A stretch of DNA of 64,000 bases, taken from contig CALEYW010000046.1 of the NCBI GenBank assembly GCA_937927945.1, positions 148,962-212,961 on the forward strand, read 5' to 3'. This DNA is from an uncultured candidate division WPS-2 bacterium (GTDB lineage Bacteria; Vulcanimicrobiota; Vulcanimicrobiia; Vulcanimicrobiales; Vulcanimicrobiaceae). The stretch's first letter is position 1. Each line of letters begins with the position of its first letter. A program made the position numbers and the translations under genes. Shown here piece after piece: positions 16,778 through 26,410 of this stretch. Under the pieces are notes generated by a model, which worked only from the letters and a program-made list of their open reading frames with translations, had not been told where the DNA came from and made no database searches.

Positions 16778-18091
16778 ATGAAGCTCGAGACGGACGTCGT
16801 CGTGATCGGTGCCGGCGCGGCGGGGCTCGCCGCCGCGCGCTCCCTCTGCGGAGCCGGCGTTCGGGTCGTCGTGCTCGAAGCCCGCACGCGGATCGGCGGG
16901 CGGCTGCTGACCCTCGAGGACCCCGAGCTGCCTGTTCCGGTCGAGCTCGGGGGCGAGTTCGTGCACGGAACGGCAGAGGCCAGTTTCGCGCTACTGCGCA
17001 GCGCCGGAAGCGTCGCGATCGACACCGCCGAGTCGTCGTTCGCTTACGAAGGCGGCCAGTTGCGCGAAGCGACCAGTCCCTTCGACATCGCCGCCCGGGT
17101 CATGCGGCGCGCGAGCACGCTGCATGACGACGTCAGCGTCGAGGCGTTCACCCGCGACATCGCGCCCGACGAGCGCCGGCTCGCCCTGATGATGGTCGAA
17201 GGGTTCGACGCGGCCGACCCGGCTCGCGCGAGCACGCGCGCGCTCGCCGAGGAATGGAACGGTGACGAGGAGGGCCAGACCTCGCGCTCATTCCGTCCCC
17301 TCGGGGGCTACGCCCGGCTGTTGCGCGCGCTGCACGGCGCGCTCGATCCGCTGCGGGTTCGCGTCCTGCTCGGAACGCCCGTTCACGCAATCCGCCGTGG
17401 TGACCGCGGCGTCGACGTCGACGCGACGTCGGCGGGCGACGCTCCGGTCGCAGTGCACGCGCGCGCGGCGATCGTGACGTTGCCGGTCGGCGTGCTGCAG
17501 TCGCCGGTGCCGTCGTTCGAACCGCCGCTGCCGCGCGCCGCGCGCGACGCGCTGTCGCAGTTGGTGATGGGTCCGGTCGTCAAACTCGTGCTGCGCTTCC
17601 GCAGCGCCTTTTGGGAGCGGCTGCGCAACCGCCGGTATCTCGACGCCGCGTTCTTTCACCGCGCGGAGGCGCACTTTCCCACCTTCTGGACGCTGCTGCC
17701 GCTGCGGACGCCGATCCTCATCGCCTGGGCCGGCGGGCCGAAAGCCGACGCGCTCGCGGGCCTCGACGAGTCGGGACGCACCGCCGCCGCGCTCGACGAT
17801 CTGCGTGTGCTGTTCGGAGACGCCGACCCGCCGGCCGAACTCGAGGCGGCGTATACGCACGACTGGCAGGTCGACCCGTACGCGCGCGGCGCGTACAGCT
17901 ACGTCGCGGTCGGCGGAACCGGCGCGCGAGCGGCACTAGCACAGCCGGTCGACGGCATGCTGTTCTTCGCGGGCGAGGCGACGGCGGGCGCGAGCGAAGC
18001 GGGGACCGTCGCCGGTGCCCTCCAAAGCGCCGAGCGAGCGGCGGGCGAGGTTCTCGCGGCGCTTCGAAGTGCATCGCGCGCGCCGCGCTGA
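16778..18091 (+). CDS. FAD-dependent amine oxidase
   Basis: A 437-aa flavoprotein of the monoamine/polyamine oxidase family. The N-terminal dinucleotide fold VVVIGAGAAGLAAARSL and the RTRIGGRL motif are followed by a substrate domain, with the C-terminal FAD block GMLFFAGEATAGASEAGTV. It oxidises a primary or secondary amine with O2, giving aldehyde and H2O2; the substrate is unknown. No signal peptide. The OsmC peroxidase gene lies directly downstream and could deal with peroxide products. Confidence 0.9.
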   Translation: MKLETDVVVIGAGAAGLAAARSLCGAGVRVVVLEARTRIGGRLLTLEDPELPVPVELGGEFVHGTAEASFALLRSAGSVAIDTAESSFAYEGGQLREATSPFDIAARVMRRASTLHDDVSVEAFTRDIAPDERRLALMMVEGFDAADPARASTRALAEEWNGDEEGQTSRSFRPLGGYARLLRALHGALDPLRVRVLLGTPVHAIRRGDRGVDVDATSAGDAPVAVHARAAIVTLPVGVLQSPVPSFEPPLPRAARDALSQLVMGPVVKLVLRFRSAFWERLRNRRYLDAAFFHRAEAHFPTFWTLLPLRTPILIAWAGGPKADALAGLDESGRTAAALDDLRVLFGDADPPAELEAAYTHDWQVDPYARGAYSYVAVGGTGARAALAQPVDGMLFFAGEATAGASEAGTVAGALQSAERAAGEVLAALRSASRAPR

Positions 18092-18102
18092 ATACCGGGA
18101 GC

Positions 18103-18483
18103 GTGATCACCGCCGCCAGCGAAGGCCCGAACTTTCGCACTCGCATCACGAACGGGACGCAGGTCGTCCTCGCCGACGCCGAGGTCGGTTCCGGCGGCGG
18201 CGCCGCCGGTTTTCTGCCGCACGAACTGCTGGAAGCATCGCTCGCGAGCTGCATGAACGTCACGCTGCGCATGTATGCCGGCACCCACGGCATCCCGCTC
18301 GAAGGCGTGCAGACGACGGTCACGCTGAACCGCGACGACCCCGACGAGGCGGCGTTCGAATACACGCTCCGCCTGGACGGACCGCTGACCGACGACCAGC
18401 GGACCCGGCTGGCACGCGCCGCCGCCGCCTGCCCGGTCAAACGGACGCTCTCCCGCCGGATCTCCTTCTCCCAGCAATCGTAA
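18103..18483 (+). CDS. OsmC family peroxiredoxin
   Basis: About 126 aa from GTG 18103 (GGGAG just upstream). Two family cysteines are present: SLASCMNVTLRMYA and AAACPVKRTL, the peroxidatic and resolving positions in OsmC/Ohr proteins. Family members reduce organic hydroperoxides with thiols. The gene follows the amine oxidase by 11 bases and is probably co-transcribed. The exact start is uncertain; CTG 18088 is also in frame. Confidence 0.85.
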   Translation: MITAASEGPNFRTRITNGTQVVLADAEVGSGGGAAGFLPHELLEASLASCMNVTLRMYAGTHGIPLEGVQTTVTLNRDDPDEAAFEYTLRLDGPLTDDQRTRLARAAAACPVKRTLSRRISFSQQS

Positions 18484-18539
18484 CGTTCGGCCGCGACCAC
18501 GAAGGTCGCGGGCGCGGGTCGGGGAGTAAGGAAGAGGTC

Positions 18540-21500
18540 ATGCAGACAGGCGTCCGACTCGACGCAGCGCCATCGGTGGTCCGGCCGGCCGTCAACGTTC
18601 CGCTCTTCGCCATCCTCGGGACGGGCCTCGTGCTCCGGCTCCTGTTGATCGGCGGCGAAGGTTTTCACAACGATGTCGCGGCGTTCCAGTCGTGGACGCT
18701 CACGTTGCGCGACAACCCCACCTGGGCGTTCTACGCCAAATCCGGCTTCGCCGATTATCCACCGGGCTATTTCCTGGTCCTGTGGGTCCTCGCCAAGCTG
18801 TACGCGGCGATCTCGCTGATCGTCGGCGATCATGGGTGGTCGCTGTTGCGCGCCGTCGTCAAGCTGCCGGCGATCGCGATGGACCTGGTCGACGCGGCGG
18901 TCGTCTACGCGATCGTGCGGCGCTACGCGAGCGCCGGCATCGCGCTCTTCGCCGCCGGGTTCCTCGCGCTCAATCCGGCGGCGATCTACGTCTCCGCGTT
19001 TTGGGGACAAATCGACTCGGTCTCGTGGGGGATGGTCCTGATCGCGGTGTGGTCGCTGCTGCGGGCCGGCGACGACCCGGAGAAGACCGTGCCGCGCATG
19101 ACCTGGGCGTGGCTGGCCTTCGCCTTCTCGGTGCTGATCAAACCGCAGGCCGCGACGATCGGACTGCTGTTCCTCGCGTATCCGTTCGCCGCCGCCGACG
19201 CCGTCGGTCGCGCGCGCCGGCTGACCGGCACACTGGCCGGCGTCGGCGCCGCACTCGGCCTCGCGATCGTGTGCGGGCTGCTCTTCCATCCGCAGGCGGA
19301 CGTGCTTGGCTGGCTGTTCGGCCGTTATCTCTTCGGCAGCAACGTCTACGCCTACACGACCGTCAACGCGTTCAACTTGTACGCGCTGGTCCAGCACTTC
19401 TGGATCCCGGACTCCGAGCCGCTGGTGATCGGCACGTTCTCGCTGGGCTCGCGGTCGCTGTGGGGCGTGGCCTTGGTCTTCGCCGCGACCGTCCTGATCG
19501 TCGGCCGGTATCTGCAGCGGCGCGACGACCGGGCGCTGCTCGAAGGCGCGATGCTGTGCGCGCTGGCGTTCTTCGTCCTGGCGACCCGCATGCACGAACG
19601 GTACATCTACGGCGCCTTTCTGTTGGCGATGCCCCTGATCGCGTTCGGCCGAACGGGGCTCGTCTCGTCGGTCGTGCTGACCGTGACGATGTACCTGAAC
19701 TTGGCCTATTCGCTCGCCTACCAGACCGTGATGGAGAATCACGTTGCGGGCGTCGACGCGACCGATCTGTGGCCGGCGATCTCGCACAGCGCGGCGTTCG
19801 CGAACGTCGCGCTCTTCTTCTGGCTGGGGTACCGCTATCTCGGCGCGGCCGGCGAGGCGCCCGACGCGCCCCTCGTTCCGCAGCGCGCTGCGGGCCAGAG
19901 CGTTTTGCAGTGGCTGGCCGCGACGGGCCGCGGGTGGTTCAGTCCTCGCGAAGGGATCGCCACGCTCACCCGCACCGACTGGATGGCGATCGGCGGATTC
20001 GTCCTGATCACCTTCGCCGTGGCGATCGTGAACTACGGCTGGCCTTCCGAGCGCATCTTCGATGAGATCTACTTCGCGCGCGCCGGCGAGGAGTATCTCA
20101 AAGGAGTCAACCAGTTCGAGTGGACGCATCCGCCGTTCACCAAAGAGATCATCGCTCTTTCGATGTTCCTGTTCGGCGGACTGCACGGCCTGGGCAACAC
20201 CGGGTACGGGTGGCGCTTCCTCAACATCGTGATCGGCGCCGTCGAAGTCGGATTCGTCTACGCGTTCGCCAAGCGGCTGACGTCCTCGACGCTCTTCGCC
20301 GGGCTCGCGGCGCTGATGATCTCCTTCGACGGTTTCCACTTCGTCGAACAGCGGATCGCGACGGGAGAGATCACGATCTCGACGCTGATCGTGATCGTGC
20401 TCTACGCGCTCTACCGGTACTGGATCGCCGCGCAGGTGCGCGTGCAGACGCGGGTGCGGGAACCCTTCGGCGTCCCTTTCTGGATCGCGATCGCGGCCGG
20501 GATCCCGGTCGCCGCGGCGTTCACGTGGCTGGTGAACCAGAACCCGTCCGTGCACAACCCGGAGATCGCCTCGGGGATCGCGCAGTCCAGCGCGACGTGG
20601 ATCAACACGGACTGGGCCCACAACTTCGAAGGCTCACCGATCTACCCGTTCGTCTACTACGCCGGCAGCTACGAGTTCGCTCTGGTCTACGCGTTGCTGG
20701 GCGTGTACCTCGTCGCGCGAACGATCGTGCCGCGCTTCCTGCCCTCGATCGGGCGCCGCATCTCGTATGCCGACGGAACGGTCGTCACGGTGGAGGGCAC
20801 CAGGGCCCCGGCGGTGCGGCAGCCGCCGTCGGCAATCGATCCGCCGGAACTGCGCGTGACGGCAAAGCCCGACGGGACGCTGCAGTATGCGACGCCCGCC
20901 GGCACCGCGACGTTCGTCCCGGACGGCTCGATGCAGGTCGAGGGCGCGGCGATCGTTCGTCCGAATGCGGCACGCACTTGGCTGATCGTCCTGCTCGGTG
21001 CGCTCGGTCTCTTGGCGTCGAGCAAATGGAACGGAGCATTCGACTTCGCGGTCGTCGGCGCGGTCGTCGTGCTCGTCGTGCTCCAGCGGTACATCCCGGC
21101 CCGCGCGCTGTACGGGAATCCGCGCGGCTTCTCGGTCGACATCGTGATCGCGCTGATGCTGTTCGTCGGGGCGACGATTTACACGATCACCTACACCCCG
21201 TTCTTCGCACTCGGTCACGGCTTCCCCGACATGATCGCGCTGCAGTGGCAGATGTACTGGTACCACTCGCACGGCGTCGCGAACGCGACGCACCCGTACT
21301 CCTCGGGATGGTGGCAGTGGCCGATCATGCAGATCCCGATATCGTACTACTATCACGACTTCCGCGTCGGCGCGGCGCTCCAGCAAGGCAGCGCGTGCTG
21401 CGTCGCCGAGATCCTGGCGCTTCCGAACCCGCTGGTCTTCCTGCTCGGCCTCGCCTCCGTGCCGTACGTCGGCTACTTGGCGTGGCGCGAGCGCAACAAA

Positions 21501-21827
21501 GGCTACGCGCTGCTGGTGATCGCGTACTTCCTACAGTGGCTTCCGTGGTCGCGCACGCCGCGGCTGCTCTTCGAGTACCACTTCTTTCCGAACCTCGCGC
21601 TGATCGTGCTCTGCAACGCGATCCTGATCCAACGCCTGTACCAGAAGTGGAGCGAGCCGAAGCGGAACTGGTACCTCGGCGCCTACGCCGTCGCCGTGAT
21701 CGGCCTCTTCGCGTACTTCTATCCCGTCCTGGCCGGCGTGCCGATCACGTACGAGGCCTGGCATGACCGGATGTGGCCCGATCGCTTGGGCATCCCGCAC
21801 ACCAGCTGGATCGTTCCGCCGCACTGA
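18540..21827 (+). CDS. Two-module GT-C membrane mannosyltransferase (GT-C plus PMT)
   Basis: A 1095-aa multi-pass membrane protein with RBS GGGAGTAAGGAAGAGG before ATG 18540. Residues about 1-460 form one GT-C module (DVAAFQSW, DYPPGYF, WGQIDSVSWG). Residues about 490-1095 form a second, PMT-like module with the acidic catalytic pattern RIFDEIYFARAGEEYL and the THPPFTKEII motif of protein O-mannosyltransferases (GT39). It probably uses polyprenyl-phosphate sugars for protein or lipid glycosylation on the outer face. Fusion of two complete modules doubles the usual length. The MoxR gene follows immediately. Confidence 0.88.
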   Translation: MQTGVRLDAAPSVVRPAVNVPLFAILGTGLVLRLLLIGGEGFHNDVAAFQSWTLTLRDNPTWAFYAKSGFADYPPGYFLVLWVLAKLYAAISLIVGDHGWSLLRAVVKLPAIAMDLVDAAVVYAIVRRYASAGIALFAAGFLALNPAAIYVSAFWGQIDSVSWGMVLIAVWSLLRAGDDPEKTVPRMTWAWLAFAFSVLIKPQAATIGLLFLAYPFAAADAVGRARRLTGTLAGVGAALGLAIVCGLLFHPQADVLGWLFGRYLFGSNVYAYTTVNAFNLYALVQHFWIPDSEPLVIGTFSLGSRSLWGVALVFAATVLIVGRYLQRRDDRALLEGAMLCALAFFVLATRMHERYIYGAFLLAMPLIAFGRTGLVSSVVLTVTMYLNLAYSLAYQTVMENHVAGVDATDLWPAISHSAAFANVALFFWLGYRYLGAAGEAPDAPLVPQRAAGQSVLQWLAATGRGWFSPREGIATLTRTDWMAIGGFVLITFAVAIVNYGWPSERIFDEIYFARAGEEYLKGVNQFEWTHPPFTKEIIALSMFLFGGLHGLGNTGYGWRFLNIVIGAVEVGFVYAFAKRLTSSTLFAGLAALMISFDGFHFVEQRIATGEITISTLIVIVLYALYRYWIAAQVRVQTRVREPFGVPFWIAIAAGIPVAAAFTWLVNQNPSVHNPEIASGIAQSSATWINTDWAHNFEGSPIYPFVYYAGSYEFALVYALLGVYLVARTIVPRFLPSIGRRISYADGTVVTVEGTRAPAVRQPPSAIDPPELRVTAKPDGTLQYATPAGTATFVPDGSMQVEGAAIVRPNAARTWLIVLLGALGLLASSKWNGAFDFAVVGAVVVLVVLQRYIPARALYGNPRGFSVDIVIALMLFVGATIYTITYTPFFALGHGFPDMIALQWQMYWYHSHGVANATHPYSSGWWQWPIMQIPISYYYHDFRVGAALQQGSACCVAEILALPNPLVFLLGLASVPYVGYLAWRERNKGYALLVIAYFLQWLPWSRTPRLLFEYHFFPNLALIVLCNAILIQRLYQKWSEPKRNWYLGAYAVAVIGLFAYFYPVLAGVPITYEAWHDRMWPDRLGIPHTSWIVPPH

Positions 21828-21840
21828 CGGGAGACGGGCC

Positions 21841-22782
21841 ATTTCCACCCCGAACGCCGCCATCGACGCGGTCACCGAAGGTCTGGCAGCGAGCGGCTAC
21901 ATCTGTACCCGGCAGATCGCAACCGCCGTCTATCTCGGCCGCGCTTTGCAGAAGCCGATTCTGGTGGAAGGACCCGCCGGGGTCGGCAAGACCGAACTGG
22001 CCAAGGCGGCGGCGCAGTTCCTCGCCGTGCCGCTGATCCGCATGCAGTGCTACGAGGGCCTCGACGAATCGAAGGCCCTCTACGAATGGAAGTACGGCAA
22101 GCAGCTGCTGTACACGCAGATCCTCAAGGACAAATTCGGTTCCGTCTTCGGCCCCGACGACGATCTCGACGCGGCGATGCGCAAGCTGCACGGCTTCGAC
22201 GACGTCTTTTTCTCCGAGCCGTTCCTCGAATCGCGCCCGCTGCTGCGCGCGCTGCGCCAGCCCGCGGGTGCCGTGCTGCTGATCGACGAGGTGGACAAGT
22301 CGGATCAGGAGTTCGAAGCGTTTCTGCTCGAGATTCTCTCCGATTTCCAAGTGACGATCCCGGAGATCGGCACGATATCCGCCGCCGTACCGCCGTTCGT
22401 GATCCTCACCTCGAACGGGACCCGCGATTTCGGCGACGCGCTAAAGCGCCGCTGCCTGCACCTCTCGATCGGTTTTCCGGACGCGCGCTTGGAGGAGCGC
22501 ATCGTCGACGTGCGCGTGCCGGGCGTCGAACCGCGCCTGCGGCGGCAGCTGGTCGGGTTCGTGCAGCAGATCCGCGCGCTCGAGCTCAAGAAACTGCCGT
22601 CGGTGAGCGAAACGATCGACTGGGCGCGCACTCTGGTCCTCCTGCATGCGGAGGAACTCGACGTCGACCTCGTCCGCGACACGCTCAACGTGCTGCTCAA
22701 GTTCGAAGACGACGTCGTAGCCGTCTCCAACCAAGCCGCCGAACTGCTGCGCAAAGCGCGCGAAGCGGCGCTGCGCAACTAG
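21841..22782 (+). CDS. MoxR/CoxD-type AAA+ ATPase; apparent ATT start
   Basis: Chaperone-type ATPase, about 313 aa. Walker A GPAGVGKT (residues 44-51), Walker B VLLIDEVDKSDQEFEAFLL, sensor ILTSNGTRDFGDALKRRC. The best start is ATT 21841: a perfect GGGAGA lies just upstream, right after the PMT stop, and the family N-terminus begins here. The nearest in-frame ATG (21763) would overlap the PMT gene by 65 bases and add an antisense-like leader. It pairs with the VWA protein that starts five bases downstream, as in MoxR-VWA systems; the two probably remodel or insert metal into a target enzyme. Confidence 0.88.
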   Translation: MSTPNAAIDAVTEGLAASGYICTRQIATAVYLGRALQKPILVEGPAGVGKTELAKAAAQFLAVPLIRMQCYEGLDESKALYEWKYGKQLLYTQILKDKFGSVFGPDDDLDAAMRKLHGFDDVFFSEPFLESRPLLRALRQPAGAVLLIDEVDKSDQEFEAFLLEILSDFQVTIPEIGTISAAVPPFVILTSNGTRDFGDALKRRCLHLSIGFPDARLEERIVDVRVPGVEPRLRRQLVGFVQQIRALELKKLPSVSETIDWARTLVLLHAEELDVDLVRDTLNVLLKFEDDVVAVSNQAAELLRKAREAALRN

Positions 22783-22787
22783 CGGCC

Positions 22788-24110
22788 ATGTCGTCCCTGA
22801 AGAAGCCGATCGTCGGGTTTCTGCAGGCGGCGCGCCGCGCGGGTTTGCGCATCTCGGTCGCCGAGAGCCTCGACGCCTTCGCGGCGCTCGAGACCGTCGG
22901 GTACGCCGACCGCGCGCTGCTCAAGGAGACGCTCGGACTCGTCCTCGCCAAGACGATCCCCGAGAAGTTCGTCTTCGACGCCTGCTTCGAGCGCTATTTT
23001 CAGCGCGACGGCTTGTTCGAACTTCGGCGGGGTGCCGCCGCGCCGCCGGGCGACCTCTCGCCACTCGCGCGTCTGCTGCTGGCAGGCGACCGCGCAGGTT
23101 TGGCTACGGCGCTCGAACGCGCCGCAGCCGAGGTCGGTGTCGGCGGAATTCGCCTCTTCACGCAAACCGGAAGCTTCACCCAGCGCGTGCTGGACCGCAT
23201 GGGGATCGAAGCGCTGCTGCGCGACATCGCGCGCCTCCGCGACGGCGGCGCCGAAGGCGAGCAGACTGCCGAGGCGCTCGAGCGCGGCCGCGAGTACCTG
23301 CGCGCCGCCGTGCGCGCTTTCGTCCAGCAGGCGCTCGACCTCACGGCTGGGGCCGAGGCGGCGCGCTGGAACCAAGACCCGCGCAACGCGTCGCGGTTCG
23401 TAAACCTCGAGCGCAAAGACGTCGAACGAATGCGCGTCGTCGTGCGGGCGATGGCGAAGCGGATCGCCACCCGCTACGGCCGCAATCGCCGCCGGCGGCG
23501 ACGCGGTTTCCTCGACGTGCGCGGGACGCTGCGCCGCAACATGGGCTATGACGGCGTGCCGTTCGTCACCGCGTGGAAACGCCGCAAGATCGAGAAGCCG
23601 CGCGTGATGGTGCTGTGCGACGTGAGCGGCTCGGTCGCCGCCGTTGCGCAGTTCCTCCTGCTCTTCTTGTACAGTCTGAACGAGGTCGTCTCGGACATTC
23701 GCTCGTTCGCGTTCTCGAGCCACCTCATCGAGGTCAGCGAAACCCTCGAACGAATGACCATCGAAGACGCCGTCGCCAAGATCGTCGCCGACATCGGGTT
23801 CCGCTCGTCCGACTACGGCCGCTCGCTGCGCGATTTCGAGGCGGGCTGGATGGACAAGGTCGATCGCAAGACGACCGTCATCATCATGGGCGACGCGCGC
23901 AGCAACTTCACCGCGCCGCGGGTCGAAGTAATGCGAGTCCTCTACGAACGCGCCAAGCGCGTCGTCTGGCTGAACCCGGAGTCACCGTGGTCGTGGAACA
24001 TCGGCGACTCCGAGATGCGCCGCTACGCCACCTACTGCCACGACGTACGCGAGTTCAGCCGCCTCCGCGACCTCGAACTGCTAGTGAAAGACCTGATCGC
24101 CGCTCGCTGA
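22788..24110 (+). CDS. CoxE-like von Willebrand factor A protein
   Basis: A 440-aa cytoplasmic protein whose C-terminal VWA domain has an intact MIDAS metal site (DVSGS, 278-282) and downstream Thr/Asp positions (IIMGDAR). The Arg-rich linker RNRRRRRRG near 232-240 is typical of CoxE proteins. With the preceding AAA ATPase it forms a CoxD/CoxE-type pair known from Mo-CO dehydrogenase maturation. No coxL, coxM or coxS is in the window, so the client is unknown. It converges with the GNAT gene, overlapping by 30 bases. Confidence 0.9.
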   Translation: MSSLKKPIVGFLQAARRAGLRISVAESLDAFAALETVGYADRALLKETLGLVLAKTIPEKFVFDACFERYFQRDGLFELRRGAAAPPGDLSPLARLLLAGDRAGLATALERAAAEVGVGGIRLFTQTGSFTQRVLDRMGIEALLRDIARLRDGGAEGEQTAEALERGREYLRAAVRAFVQQALDLTAGAEAARWNQDPRNASRFVNLERKDVERMRVVVRAMAKRIATRYGRNRRRRRRGFLDVRGTLRRNMGYDGVPFVTAWKRRKIEKPRVMVLCDVSGSVAAVAQFLLLFLYSLNEVVSDIRSFAFSSHLIEVSETLERMTIEDAVAKIVADIGFRSSDYGRSLRDFEAGWMDKVDRKTTVIIMGDARSNFTAPRVEVMRVLYERAKRVVWLNPESPWSWNIGDSEMRRYATYCHDVREFSRLRDLELLVKDLIAAR

Positions 24111-24701
24111 CGCGGGCACACGTTGGTGCAAGCCCGCGAGCTTCTCCTTCGTCGCCGGCCATTCAGCAGCGATGATGGAGAAGTAGACCGTGTCACGCAC
24201 TCGTCCTGAAGCCGTCACGACGTGTTGGCGGAATGTGCCCTCTTCGATCGCACCAAGCCGCTTGATTGCCCTACGCGATTGTTCGTTCAGGGCATCGGTC
24301 TTGAATTCGACGCGATTCATTTCCAAGGTCTCGAAAGCATGGGTCAAAAGGAGCAACTTGGTCTCGGTATTCGCCATAGTGCGCTGATGAGAGGACGTCA
24401 GCCACGTCCACCCGATCTCGAGCCGGCGGTTGCGCGAGTCGATATTGGCATACCGGGTACTTCCGATGACTTGATCGCCGGCTCTATCGACGATCGCGAA
24501 AGGCAACGAAACGCCTCGACTCTGCTCTTCGAGCGCCGTCAAGACGTATACGCGCATATCCTCCTCGGTGGTCACGCCGGTCGGAATCCAGCGCCAGAGT
24601 TCCGGGTCCAAACCGACGCGAGCAAGGTCCGCTACGTGATCCAGCGTCAAAAGCTCGAGGCGCACGCTGAGGCCGGTGAGCGTCACCGGCTCGACCCTCA
24701 T
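24081..24701 (-). CDS. RimJ/RimL-type GNAT acetyltransferase
   Basis: A 206-aa GNAT of the GNAT_3 (RimJ/RimL) type: LLTLDHVADLARVG, GSTRYANIDSRNRRLEIGWTWL, and ALNEQSRRAIKRLGA. The substrate is unknown; family members acetylate N-terminal residues of proteins or small molecules. Start at ATG 24701; a GTG six bases further upstream is possible. Base composition is lower in GC than the neighbours. The acyl-CoA ligase gene lies 19 bases upstream on the same strand, so co-transcription is likely. Confidence 0.88.
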   Translation of the reverse strand: MRVEPVTLTGLSVRLELLTLDHVADLARVGLDPELWRWIPTGVTTEEDMRVYVLTALEEQSRGVSLPFAIVDRAGDQVIGSTRYANIDSRNRRLEIGWTWLTSSHQRTMANTETKLLLLTHAFETLEMNRVEFKTDALNEQSRRAIKRLGAIEEGTFRQHVVTASGRVRDTVYFSIIAAEWPATKEKLAGLHQRVPASASGDQVFH

Positions 24702-24720
24702 CCCCACAGTTTTCACGGTG

Positions 24721-26334
24721 CTAATTGACCCGTTTCGTGCGGCCGGACCATTCGCGTTCGCGCAGGACGTATTTCTGGATCTTGCCGGTCGACGTCTTCG
24801 GCAGGTCGCCGAACTCGTACGCCTTCGGCACCTTGTACGCGGCGATCCGTTCACGCGCGAAGAGGCGCAGCTCCTCGGCATCGAGCGTTCGGCCCGGCTT
24901 GAGCGTGACGAACGCTTTGGGCACTTCGCCCCACTTCTCGTCGGGGATCGCGACGACGGCGCATTCCAGCACCGCATCGTGTTCGAGCAGCACCCGTTCG
25001 ACTTGCACCGTCGAGATGTTCTCCCCACCGCTGATGATCACGTCTTTCGCACGGTCGACGATCTCGATGTAGCCGTCCGGGTGGCGCACCGCGATGTCGC
25101 CGGAGTGGAACCATCCGCCCGCGAACGCGCGAGCGGTCGCCTCCGGATCGCCGTAGTAGCCCTTCATCACGTTGTTGCCGCGCATGACGATCTCCCCGTG
25201 CGTCGCGCCGTCGGCGGGGACGTCGATCAGGTCGGGATCGACCACGCGCACGTCGTTTGCGCCGAGCGTTATCATCGGCACCCCCTGCCGGCTGCGAAGC
25301 CGGGCCCGGTCGGCGGCGGGAAGCTCGTCCCAAGCCGGGGTGTGCCACGCCGACTCGGTGATCGGGCCGTACGTTTCGGTCAAGCCGTAGACGTGATGGA
25401 TCTCGGCGCCGAGCCCTTCGATCTGCGCAATCGTGGTCGGCGAGGGCGGCGCGCCCGCCGTCGTGACGATCACGCGCCGCGGAAAGGCGACCGTCGCGGG
25501 ATCGTTCGCCAGCGCGATGAGCACGGTCGGCGCCGCGTTGAAGTGGGTGACGCCTTCGCGGTGGATGCCGTGGTTGATGCCGTTCGCGTCGACCTTGCGC
25601 AAGCAGACGTGCGTCGCGCCGGCGGCCGCGATCGCCCACGGAAAGCACCAGCCGTTGCAGTGGAACATCGGCAGCGTCCAGAGATACACGCTCTCCGGCC
25701 GCACGTTCGCGTGGAAGATCTCCGCCAGCGCGTTGAGGTACGCGCCCCGAAACGTGTACATCACGCCCTTCGGCTTGCCGGTCGTCCCGCTGGTGTAGTT
25801 GATCGAGATCGTGTCGTCCTCGTCGCCGCTGCGCGGGATCAGCGCCTGCGGATCGGCGCCTGCGAGGAACGCTTCGTAGTCGGGTGGACCGTCAGTCGCC
25901 GGACGTTCGCCCGGAGCGGCGACCCGCACTCGCGGCAGGCGGGATTCGAGCCGCGCGACCAGCGGGTCCAGCTCGTAGTCGTGCAGCAGCAGCGTCGCGC
26001 CGCAGTGGCCGAGGATGTAGTCGATCTCTTCGGGAGCCAAGCGCGTGTTGATGGCGCACAGGACGCCCCCGGCGAGCGGGACCGCGAACGTCGCTTCGAG
26101 CGGCATCGCGGTGTTCGGCGAGACCACCGCGACCCGTTCGCCCCGCCGGATCCCGGCAGCTTGAAGCGCAGCCGCCAGCCGGCGCACGCGCTCGAGAAAC
26201 TCCGGATACGTGCGTCGAACCGCGCCGTCGACGACGGCGATCCGCTCGGGATAGACGAACGCCGCGCGTTCGAGAAAGTCGAACGGGTCCAGTGCGTGCA
26301 GATGGACCCTCGGAGCGGACGTCTCGGCGATCAT
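24721..26334 (-). CDS. AMP-dependent acyl-CoA synthetase
   Basis: A 537-aa ANL-superfamily enzyme activating a carboxylic acid to its CoA thioester with ATP. Motifs: the P-loop INYTSGTTGKPKGVMY near 180, HHVYGLTETYGP, the hinge GYIEIVDRAKDVIISGGENI, and the C-terminal catalytic lysine in PKTSTGKIQKYVL. It resembles medium-chain and methylmercaptopropionate-CoA ligases, but the substrate is not certain. GAGGGAGAAGCC precedes ATG 26334. Confidence 0.92.
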   Translation of the reverse strand: MIAETSAPRVHLHALDPFDFLERAAFVYPERIAVVDGAVRRTYPEFLERVRRLAAALQAAGIRRGERVAVVSPNTAMPLEATFAVPLAGGVLCAINTRLAPEEIDYILGHCGATLLLHDYELDPLVARLESRLPRVRVAAPGERPATDGPPDYEAFLAGADPQALIPRSGDEDDTISINYTSGTTGKPKGVMYTFRGAYLNALAEIFHANVRPESVYLWTLPMFHCNGWCFPWAIAAAGATHVCLRKVDANGINHGIHREGVTHFNAAPTVLIALANDPATVAFPRRVIVTTAGAPPSPTTIAQIEGLGAEIHHVYGLTETYGPITESAWHTPAWDELPAADRARLRSRQGVPMITLGANDVRVVDPDLIDVPADGATHGEIVMRGNNVMKGYYGDPEATARAFAGGWFHSGDIAVRHPDGYIEIVDRAKDVIISGGENISTVQVERVLLEHDAVLECAVVAIPDEKWGEVPKAFVTLKPGRTLDAEELRLFARERIAAYKVPKAYEFGDLPKTSTGKIQKYVLREREWSGRTKRVN

Positions 26335-26410
26335 GGCTTCTCCCTCAGAGATCCCGAACCGCCGCTTTCCGCCCGCAGGGGCCCCCAACCCTTGCGCTGG
26401 GCCGGATCGC

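Noticed and set aside
17718..20621. A 967-codon open frame on the minus strand
   Set aside because: It is a high-GC shadow of the mannosyltransferase and amine oxidase genes, with Asp/Arg/His-rich low-complexity text.
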